This document shows, in pieces, positions 30,552 through 38,453 of a stretch of 56,190 nt of DNA. Each line of letters starts with the position of its first letter. Positions within the stretch are counted from its first letter, which is position 1. Source of the stretch: Candidatus Avacidaminococcus intestinavium (GTDB taxonomy: Bacteria; Bacillota; Negativicutes; Acidaminococcales; Acidaminococcaceae). The stretch covers positions 1-56,190 of the forward strand of contig DVNI01000021.1 in assembly GCA_018714505.1 (NCBI GenBank). The letters run 5' to 3'. The translations under genes and the position numbers were made by a program. The notes beneath the pieces were generated by a model. The model made no database searches, had not been told where the DNA came from, and saw nothing but the letters and a program-made list of their open reading frames with translations.

Positions 30552-31721
30552 TTACGATTTTTTTATATGCAAAAATTCCATTGGTTTTCTTAAAGTTAAT
30601 ACTACTAAAGAACCAAATATCGGCACAAATACTAACAAAGTCAAAGTTGCGAGTAAACCATGTTGATCAGCATACTGACCGATAAGCGGCGTAACTAAGC
30701 CACCAATGCTGACAGCAAGTCCCAAAGTAACACCTGAAGCAAAACCTATTTTGTTCGGTAAATATTTTTGACCTAATAACACCAAAGGCCCCGAAATAGA
30801 GAACAAAGAAAACGCTACTGGCAACAATAATAATGTCGCTAAAGTTACATCTTTGACCATGGTCAAACAATATAAAGACGGCACTAACAAAACAAAACCT
30901 AATCTCACCACATTTAATACGCCGTAACGATCAGCAAGTCTACCACCAAGTAAAGTGCTCACCGCGCCAGCGGTAAACATAATAGTTAGAGCCATACCGC
31001 TGACTGCTTCTGATTGATACAATACTTTCAGCCAATAAAGTGGCAAGAAGGTATTCAAACTATAAAAGATAATCGAACGTGCTACAATTGCCAAGGTTAG
31101 CCACGAAAACTTGCCCCACTCGTCTTTAACCAAAATAGTATCCGCTTGTTGCGTTTGATTCGATGCACTTAATAAGGGAATAAACTCTTTTACTTGTGAT
31201 CCCAAAACAAAAAACATAATAATTGCAGGAATTGCCAAAACTATTGTTCCTTTGAGCCCCCAGAGCAAAAGAGCTGGTGTGACTAATGCCGGTCCTAAGG
31301 CAAAACCGATATTACCACCTACGGAAAAAATACTAATCCCTGAACCTTTTTTCTCACCGGCTGCTCGATTAGCAAATTTTGCGGCTTCCGGATGAAAAGC
31401 AGCAATTCCTATGCCACTGATGATTGCGGCAATAAACATTGACCAATAATTTGGTAAATAACCGATAGTCGCTAGACTTGTTCCTGCTAACAAAACGCCA
31501 CTAGGCATCAACCATGATTTTGATGCTTTATCTGCCCACAGACCGAAAAGCGGCTGTACAATAGAAGAAGATAACGCCATTGCAAAAATTAATCCGGCTG
31601 CCGATGCATAACTCAAATTACCGCTCATAATTAAAAACGGCAAAATTGCAGGCAATGCTCCTTGGTTTAAATCTGTAAAGGCATGTCCTAAAGATAAGAC
31701 CCATAAAAATTTTTTATTCAT
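30552..31721 (-). CDS. MFS transporter (Fsr-like)
   Basis: 12 TM pattern; FTDLNQGALPAILPFL, GIAAFHPEAAKFANRAAGEKKGSGISIFSVGGNIGFALGP. Confidence 0.85.
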   Translation of the reverse strand: MNKKFLWVLSLGHAFTDLNQGALPAILPFLIMSGNLSYASAAGLIFAMALSSSIVQPLFGLWADKASKSWLMPSGVLLAGTSLATIGYLPNYWSMFIAAIISGIGIAAFHPEAAKFANRAAGEKKGSGISIFSVGGNIGFALGPALVTPALLLWGLKGTIVLAIPAIIMFFVLGSQVKEFIPLLSASNQTQQADTILVKDEWGKFSWLTLAIVARSIIFYSLNTFLPLYWLKVLYQSEAVSGMALTIMFTAGAVSTLLGGRLADRYGVLNVVRLGFVLLVPSLYCLTMVKDVTLATLLLLPVAFSLFSISGPLVLLGQKYLPNKIGFASGVTLGLAVSIGGLVTPLIGQYADQHGLLATLTLLVFVPIFGSLVVLTLRKPMEFLHIKKS

Positions 31722-31916
31722 AGAAACCTCTTTTCTTTTTTACACCAGATTATTCTCTCTCCTCAAGATTACGCAATATTTTGGTAAAGGTCAATAACAA
31801 TCTTCATTTTCCAATACAATATTTTTTTATTCCCTTGAACTAGCTTGTTTTACCTAATATATTTTTATTTTATACTACAGTTTGAGCAAAACGTTTTTTA
31901 TTCTTTAACTATTCAC

Positions 31917-31944
31917 TTGACTATTAGCGTAAATATTATATTAT
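31917..31944 (+). promoter_or_regulatory. Putative promoter of H1-like gene
   Basis: TTGACT-16-TATTAT, preceded by ATTCAC. Confidence 0.6.
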
Positions 31945-31994
31945 TAGGGTAGATAGTTCTACAAAAAAACTTGTTTCGTTAAGGAGGGTTTATC

Positions 31995-32351
31995 ATGGCC
32001 AAAGATATCGGTAAAAAAACTGACAAGATTGCAAAGAAGTTAAAGAAAAAAACCGGTGAAGTCCTAAGTGAACAAATTGCTGAATTAAAAGAGAAAATCC
32101 AAGCTTTAGAAACGCAGCTAACAGCGAGCGGGGTTGAAGCAGGACAAAAGCTCAAAGAAACAGCAGTAGAAAAAGCCAGTCACGTCTTAGATTTGATAGA
32201 TGAAAAACTAGACGAGAAACCAAAAAAAGCTCCTGCCAAACGTACTGTTAAACCAAAAGTAACCAAAGAGAGTAAGCCAACCAAAGCAACAAAAAAAGCT
32301 CCTACGGCCAAAAAGGCAACAAAAGCTAAAAAAGCTAGTACGACTAAATAA
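31995..32351 (+). CDS. Lys/Ala-rich basic protein with histone-H1-like tail
   Basis: RBS AAGGAGG; coiled-coil-like N-terminus; PKKAPAKRTVKPKVTKESKPTKATKKAPTAKKATKAKKASTTK tail. Confidence 0.75.
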   Translation: MAKDIGKKTDKIAKKLKKKTGEVLSEQIAELKEKIQALETQLTASGVEAGQKLKETAVEKASHVLDLIDEKLDEKPKKAPAKRTVKPKVTKESKPTKATKKAPTAKKATKAKKASTTK

Positions 32352-32374
32352 ATTATATTATAAATAAAAAAGAA

Positions 32375-32416
32375 CACCTCTGTCTGATTAACAAGATAGA
32401 GGTGTTCTTTTTTTAA
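32375..32416. terminator. Intrinsic terminator
   Basis: AAAGAACACCTCT..AGAGGTGTTCTTTTTTT. Confidence 0.8.
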
Positions 32417-33648
32417 ATTTCTTCAGCAATGTTTTTACTATAAAGCAATCTAGAACAGACTAAACTAATGAGAGAACCTATGGTTAAAATGCCCAATAAT
32501 GCAATGACTTCCATACTGCTAATTTCATGCGGAAAAGCAATTGCTGTTTTTTGTTCTAAAAAATTAATCAAGAAATAGTAAATACCATGTCCTAAAATAA
32601 ATCCGCAAATAATACCAAAAATTATCTGCAAAAAGCCTTCACCAAAAGCAACCAAAGATAGTGCCTGTCGCCCAGCACCAAGTGCACGCAAGATAAAGCG
32701 ATCTCTAACTTTACTTAGATTTGACCAATAAATACTTAATGCGATAATCGCAAAAACAATAATGAGCACTGCATAAGAAATCACTTTTAAAATCTTTTCT
32801 CCTTCACCCAGGATTTGTAACAACTGGATTACATTTTGCGAGGGGAAAATCAACTGAGCCTCATTGTTTTTTTGAAATTCTTTATACAAACTCATGGCCT
32901 CGGCATAACCTGTCGGTTTCACCAAAATAACCGTAGTCTCTTTGTGTTCATGTTCTGCACTCGGAGGTGCGCCTTCTTTGACCAATGTACTATGAGCGTG
33001 CTCGTGCAGTCGCCAAATACTACTTAAAGGAACAATAACCGCATCATCATAAGGACCACCTACAGACTGTAAGACACCAACTACCTTGAATTTATTTTCT
33101 TTATGTTCACTACTACCTTCTTCTAAGGCTTCAACTACGCCATGAGAAGAAGCAAATTCGTTTCCCACCTTAAGTCCAGTTTCCTTAGCAACTTTACTGC
33201 CTAAAACCGCTTCAAAGTTTTCTTCATTAAATACTCTTCCCTCTGCAAACTGAAGCCAAGGTTCTCCTTTTTGTTGCACCGTATGCTGAAAAATACTTTT
33301 TTCGGTACCCACAATGCGGTAGCCACGATAATTATCACCAAAACCAATCGGTATCGCACTTTGCACATTACTATTGGTTTTTAATTTCTCCAGTAGATCA
33401 TAGTCGATATTGCCAACCGGCTTATCTTGTAAAAATACTGTATTCAATGTTACTTGAAAAGAACTGCCCTTCGCCCCCACAATTAAATCAAACGGTTCAA
33501 CTGCACGTACCAAACCTTTTTGCACGCCATTTGAAATTAAAATAACCAATAACAATAGCCCAATACTACTGCCAATAATCGTTGAGGTGATTATCGTCTG
33601 AAGAGCATTTTTCCAAAGATTACGCCAAATCAATAGAAAATAATTCAT
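32413..33648 (-). CDS. ABC transporter permease (FtsX/MacB type)
   Basis: N-terminal TM + periplasmic domain + 3 C-terminal TM; FILRALGAGRQAL. Confidence 0.85.
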   Translation of the reverse strand: MNYFLLIWRNLWKNALQTIITSTIIGSSIGLLLLVILISNGVQKGLVRAVEPFDLIVGAKGSSFQVTLNTVFLQDKPVGNIDYDLLEKLKTNSNVQSAIPIGFGDNYRGYRIVGTEKSIFQHTVQQKGEPWLQFAEGRVFNEENFEAVLGSKVAKETGLKVGNEFASSHGVVEALEEGSSEHKENKFKVVGVLQSVGGPYDDAVIVPLSSIWRLHEHAHSTLVKEGAPPSAEHEHKETTVILVKPTGYAEAMSLYKEFQKNNEAQLIFPSQNVIQLLQILGEGEKILKVISYAVLIIVFAIIALSIYWSNLSKVRDRFILRALGAGRQALSLVAFGEGFLQIIFGIICGFILGHGIYYFLINFLEQKTAIAFPHEISSMEVIALLGILTIGSLISLVCSRLLYSKNIAEEI

Positions 33649-33649
33649 G

Positions 33650-34324
33650 TTAAACTATTCCTCCTTGCGGACGTAAAATAGGAAAACAACAATCAAATTG
33701 CTCGATAACCATAGGGTCATGACTACTAACCAGCATCGCTGCACCAGATTTTTTAGCAAAATCTCGCAATAAATTAATAATTAGCTTTGCATTTTCCTTA
33801 TCTAAACTAGCGGTAGGCTCATCAGCTAAAATTAACTTTGGCTCGGTAATAATAGCTCTTGCCACACCAACCCGTTGTTGCTCTCCGATACTCAGCGCGA
33901 AAGGTTTCATATTTATTTTTTCTGCTAGCCCTATTTCTTTAATTAAGCTTTTAATTTTATTATTAATTGCTTCATTAATCGGTAATTTAGCCAAGAATGC
34001 TGCCAATTGAATATTTTCTAAAACCGTTAATTGCTCTAGTAAATTAAATTTCTGAAAGATATAACCAATGTTTTGAGCTCGCCAAAGGTCACGTTGTTCT
34101 TCACTTAATTCCGTAATTTTTATTTCATCATAAACAACCTCACCCTCAGTCGGTAAAGTTAAACCCGCAACAACATTTAGAAGTGTTGTTTTACCAGAAC
34201 CGCTCGGTCCACAAATAACCGCCTGCTGATGATCTAAAAGCTCAAGCTTGGGAACTAGCAATATCGTCAAACGCTGCTGCTCCGCAAGAGTGACTTCTTT
34301 TTTTAAGTTTTTAATTATAAGCAT
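33650..34324 (-). CDS. ABC transporter ATP-binding protein (LolD/MacB type)
   Basis: GPSGSGKTTLLNVVAG; LSIGEQQRVGVARAI; ADEPTASLD. Confidence 0.88.
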   Translation of the reverse strand: MLIIKNLKKEVTLAEQQRLTILLVPKLELLDHQQAVICGPSGSGKTTLLNVVAGLTLPTEGEVVYDEIKITELSEEQRDLWRAQNIGYIFQKFNLLEQLTVLENIQLAAFLAKLPINEAINNKIKSLIKEIGLAEKINMKPFALSIGEQQRVGVARAIITEPKLILADEPTASLDKENAKLIINLLRDFAKKSGAAMLVSSHDPMVIEQFDCCFPILRPQGGIV

Positions 34325-34340
34325 TATAATCTCTCCAAAA

Positions 34341-34838
34341 TCAGATTGCAGACAATTGTTCAGCTTGAATTCTCACTAAACTCACAAAACCAGTTTCATC
34401 ATCAACCTCAGTTCCTAGTTCTAATGTTCCAATTACTCTAATTGGCCGATCATAAGGCAGCGCTGTTACCGGCTCTGATAACTTTACAACGACAATATTA
34501 TTAGGCCAATCTGCATCACTTGAACAAAACGGACAAATAGACATCGGTTCCTGCGTTAAAACAAAGAAATGAATGGTAGGCTTTAATGGCGGAGCCATAA
34601 AACCTACCATAGAAACTTTTTGGCCTTCTGATGAAACTAGTTTCTCCGAGAATTCTATTCCTAAAGAAGATACTGATGCATACATTTCATTGAACCTAAT
34701 TTCAACTGGATCAGCCGAAAACCATGCCGCTTCTGCATTCGAATGATATTTTATGCCCAGTTGATTAAAAAACACTGGCAAGTTCAAAAACGTTATACTC
34801 AGCACCACAAGAAAAACTACTCTTCGAAGAAACGTCAT
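34341..34838 (-). CDS. Secreted protein (DUF3299-like, tentative)
   Basis: Signal peptide; VSMVGFMAPPLKPTIHFFVLTQEPMSICPFCSSDA; operon with MacB-type ABC. Confidence 0.5.
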   Translation of the reverse strand: MTFLRRVVFLVVLSITFLNLPVFFNQLGIKYHSNAEAAWFSADPVEIRFNEMYASVSSLGIEFSEKLVSSEGQKVSMVGFMAPPLKPTIHFFVLTQEPMSICPFCSSDADWPNNIVVVKLSEPVTALPYDRPIRVIGTLELGTEVDDETGFVSLVRIQAEQLSAI

Positions 34839-34854
34839 AATTTATCTCCTCTGT

Positions 34855-36648
34855 TTATTTACTGTTTTTATTACCATTAATACCTAAGGCTCTTACCATG
34901 CCAAAGAATACTTCTGTATTATCTAAAACACCATGGAAATACTCTGCTCCTGGTCCTTCAGCATTCAAAATAATATCATCTGCCGAATGAACTTCACTTG
35001 ATTCATTAGCGGGAATATTACCTTTGTAAAATTCGCCAGTTGTCATAGGATTAGCAATCGCTTTTCCATCAGCCATGATAGCTGGTGACATTGGTTTCTC
35101 TTTAAATCTATAATCAATATTCGCATCTGGATGATTAGCAAAATGTACAGCTAAAGTTATCTCTGCATCAGGATTATCTGGATAACCATCTTTATTAGCA
35201 TCTACAAAACTAGGGAAACCTGCATCAGCATAAGTACGAACTGCTTCGCGTCCGGTCTTGCCATCTAATTCATGATAAGTGCCTGTAATGCTAGAACCAT
35301 GCGAGTGATCTGCAACAACAATCACTAATGTATCATTGTTTTGAGCTGCAAACTTACGTGCTTCACCAATAGCTTTATCAAATTCAATATTGTCATAAGC
35401 AGCGCGTTGCCAATCCATCGTATGTAATTGTTTATCGATGCAAGCACCTTCAACCATTAAGAAAAAGCCGTTAGGATTTTGCTTCAAAGAATTAATAGCC
35501 GTTGTTGTCATTTCAACTAATCCCGGTTGGTCATTAAAACCACCTAGTACGTCTGGGTTTTTAAGCATGGCACGATCTAGATAAACATTCATATTATCCA
35601 AGTTATACAACCCTAAAATCTTTTTAGCGTCTTTAGGTGTCGAACGCAAAGAGGTTTGTGTATCAGAGAAGTTATAACCATCTTTTTTAAATGCTTCAAT
35701 TAGGTTTTTTTCATCCTTACGTTTAGACCCTGGAATGCTTTGCGGTAGGAAATGTCTAGATCCGCCACCTAAGATAACATCCGGTTTATGATTGCCTGCT
35801 AGGAAGTCCTGTGCAATATAATTTTGCTCACTTCTTTTACGAGTATGTGTAATCATCGCAGCCGGTGTGGCATCAGTAATATTCGAAGTACTAACAAGCC
35901 CAACGCTCATATTCTTAGTACGTTTAACTAGTTCTACGATATTTTCTACTTTAGGATCATCAAAAGGATCTTTAGTACTATCAGCATAAGTTCCCATGGA
36001 ATTAACCACACCTTTATGACCAGTAGCATAAGCTGACGCACTGTTAGCGGAGTCTGTAACTAATGAATCATAACCCGACGTAGTGATTAATGCCATATTA
36101 GACATTTTTTCCATTTCGAGCAAATCATTATACTTGCCTTCGTTAATTCCTTTAGAAAGAATTCTTGCTATTTGGCGAGATTGCAAACTCATACCATCAC
36201 CAATCATCAAAATAACGTTCTTCGCTTTTTTTACTGCTTTATCTGCTACAACTACATATTCTACAGATCTTTTGAGATTGTTTGCCTCAACATTAATCCT
36301 AACATTGCCTGCTTTATTCCACTTTACTTGATCAATACGGTATGTACTAATTGAACCAGCTTTAGATACTTTTGCCTCTTTACCAAAAACAGTCGCAGCA
36401 TCCTTGCCATCAATCAACACCTTAATATCTTGCGGCGCTACATTTTCTACTTCAATCAAAAAATCAAATTGCTGGCCTACAACAAACTTAGCTCTATCAA
36501 TCGGTAAAATTGTTACAGGTGATTTGTTAACCATAGAATATGCTGCCGCATGCACTAATGGCAGTTCACTATTTGGTACTATTCCACTTAGAGTACTACC
36601 TAACATAAGTCCACATAATATCAAAGCATTTTTCTTTTTTCTTAACAC
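34855..36648 (-). CDS. Alkaline phosphatase
   Basis: NVILMIGDGMSLQSRQ, VTDSANSASAYATGHK, VVADHSHGS; GTG start with GGGGACGG RBS. Confidence 0.88.
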   Translation of the reverse strand: MLRKKKNALILCGLMLGSTLSGIVPNSELPLVHAAAYSMVNKSPVTILPIDRAKFVVGQQFDFLIEVENVAPQDIKVLIDGKDAATVFGKEAKVSKAGSISTYRIDQVKWNKAGNVRINVEANNLKRSVEYVVVADKAVKKAKNVILMIGDGMSLQSRQIARILSKGINEGKYNDLLEMEKMSNMALITTSGYDSLVTDSANSASAYATGHKGVVNSMGTYADSTKDPFDDPKVENIVELVKRTKNMSVGLVSTSNITDATPAAMITHTRKRSEQNYIAQDFLAGNHKPDVILGGGSRHFLPQSIPGSKRKDEKNLIEAFKKDGYNFSDTQTSLRSTPKDAKKILGLYNLDNMNVYLDRAMLKNPDVLGGFNDQPGLVEMTTTAINSLKQNPNGFFLMVEGACIDKQLHTMDWQRAAYDNIEFDKAIGEARKFAAQNNDTLVIVVADHSHGSSITGTYHELDGKTGREAVRTYADAGFPSFVDANKDGYPDNPDAEITLAVHFANHPDANIDYRFKEKPMSPAIMADGKAIANPMTTGEFYKGNIPANESSEVHSADDIILNAEGPGAEYFHGVLDNTEVFFGMVRALGINGNKNSK

Positions 36649-36776
36649 GTTACCGTCCCCTTTATTTGAGTTTATGTAATAGAACCTTACTATAATTAAG
36701 TATATGTCAAACAAATAGTTCTTTTGTTAATAGGACATTAACTTTGCATTAATTTTTAATTAATCTTTATCTATGC

Positions 36777-36923
36777 TATAATAAATACAAAATATTGGTT
36801 AAGTAGTCCTAAGAAATCATAACGACTATTCTTAACCATTCATAGATCTTTTACGCCATAGTAAAAAAGCGCATGATTAACTTTTTTCGCAGCAATATGC
36901 GGAATATTAATCATGTTTTTTTT
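36777..36923 (+). promoter_or_regulatory. Promoter and structured leader with intrinsic terminator upstream of GSDH-like gene
   Basis: TGCTATAAT extended -10 at 36774-36782; hairpin GGTTAAGTAGTC..GACTATTCTTAACC (36797-36837); CATGATTAA..TTAATCATGTTTTTTTT (36872-36923), all before the CDS start at 36965. Confidence 0.6.
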
Positions 36924-36964
36924 ATAACAATTAACATATATTGAACACGAGGAGGTATTTGATT

Positions 36965-38392
36965 ATGAAAAAAAGGTATCACATTCTAGGGGCATTGGTG
37001 GCAACTACTCTACTTGGCAGTGCTTTTACTTACGCTGTAGAAGCCAAAAGTAAAGAACTTAAGATAGCGCCACCCTTTACCGGTTATGTCGTCACTGACG
37101 GACTTGACGCGCCTTGGGACCTTACTTATGGGCCTGACAATCTGCTGTGGGTTACTGAACGCTTAGGCAAACGCATTACTACCATTAACCCTAAAACTGG
37201 TGAAAAAAACACGATTCTGACAATCGAAGAAGCTTTAGCTGCTGGTGGCCACCAAGGTGTTCTAGGCATGGCTTTTGAACCATCATTTTTAAAACCCAAC
37301 TCGCAAAATTATCTTTATGTTCTTTATAATTACCAAGCCGATGTTTCGGCTCCAGTTGATGATTACAAAAAATTAGTTCGTTATCGTTTTGATGTTAAAA
37401 GTAAAAAATTAATAAATCCTACTACTATTTTAGATAAATTACCAGGTGGTACCGATCACAATGGTGGTCGTGTTGTCTTTGGCCCTGATGGCATGCTTTA
37501 TATTTCCATGGGTGAATTTGGTAACAACCAATTTGCTAACTATACTTTGCCAATCGAAGCACAACGATTACCAACAACCGCAGAAATTGCCGCAGGAGAC
37601 TATTCAGCATATGTTGGTAAGGTATTAAGAATTGCGCCCGACGGAACTATACCTAACGATAACCCTGTTTTAGACAGCGTAAAAAGTCATGTTTATACGC
37701 TAGGCCATAGAAACCCTCAAGGACTTGTCTTTGTCGAAGATAAGTTGTTCTCGGTAGAACACGGGCCTTCTAGTGACGACGAGCTTAACCTGATTGAAGC
37801 TGGTGGCAACTATGGTTGGCCGCATATCGCCGGTTTTCAAGATAATATGGGCTACCGTTATGCCAATTGGTCACAAGCTCCTAATAAAGAAAATCTAGCT
37901 TGGGATGCCAATATTCCTGCGCCAGGTGTACCAGTACAAGATGAAACAGACTGGCTAAAACCTGCTAACTACAAAGATCCTCTAAAAACTTTCTTTACCG
38001 TACGTAGCGACTATGACTATCATGATGCAGATCAATATGGCGGGCTTGCCTATGCGTTATGGCCCACCATTGGACCTTCTAGTCTTACTTATTATCCCGA
38101 AAATGGTCCGATTAAAGGTTTTGGCAATTCCATCTTAATTACAACTTTAAAAAATGGTGCTGTTTATAAAGTGAAGCTCAATAATCAAAAAAACAATGTA
38201 CAAGGCGATGAAGAAAAAATCTTTAAAACACAAAATCGTTATCGCGATATCGTAATTAGTCCCGACAAAAAAACTATTTATATTATTACTGATAATCAAG
38301 GATCAACAACTACCGATTATAATTTAGAGCCTACCTCTGTAGTGGAAAATCCAGGATCCATTTTAGCTTTTAAATATCAACCACAAAAATAA
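36965..38392 (+). CDS. PQQ-dependent sugar dehydrogenase-like (glucose/sorbosone dehydrogenase) secreted protein
   Basis: DGLDAPWDLTYGPDNLLWVTERLGKRI, HNGGRVVFGPDGMLYISMGE, GHRNPQGLVF; RBS GAGGAGG. Confidence 0.88.
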   Translation: MKKRYHILGALVATTLLGSAFTYAVEAKSKELKIAPPFTGYVVTDGLDAPWDLTYGPDNLLWVTERLGKRITTINPKTGEKNTILTIEEALAAGGHQGVLGMAFEPSFLKPNSQNYLYVLYNYQADVSAPVDDYKKLVRYRFDVKSKKLINPTTILDKLPGGTDHNGGRVVFGPDGMLYISMGEFGNNQFANYTLPIEAQRLPTTAEIAAGDYSAYVGKVLRIAPDGTIPNDNPVLDSVKSHVYTLGHRNPQGLVFVEDKLFSVEHGPSSDDELNLIEAGGNYGWPHIAGFQDNMGYRYANWSQAPNKENLAWDANIPAPGVPVQDETDWLKPANYKDPLKTFFTVRSDYDYHDADQYGGLAYALWPTIGPSSLTYYPENGPIKGFGNSILITTLKNGAVYKVKLNNQKNNVQGDEEKIFKTQNRYRDIVISPDKKTIYIITDNQGSTTTDYNLEPTSVVENPGSILAFKYQPQK

Positions 38393-38402
38393 AGATTGAA
38401 AC

Positions 38403-38446
38403 TGAAAAAGGCTGTCTCGATTTTTTATCGAGGCAGCCTTTTACGT
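38403..38446. terminator. Intrinsic terminator
   Basis: AAAAAGGCTGTCTCGAT..ATCGAGGCAGCCTTTT. Confidence 0.8.
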
Positions 38447-38453
38447 TATGCTC

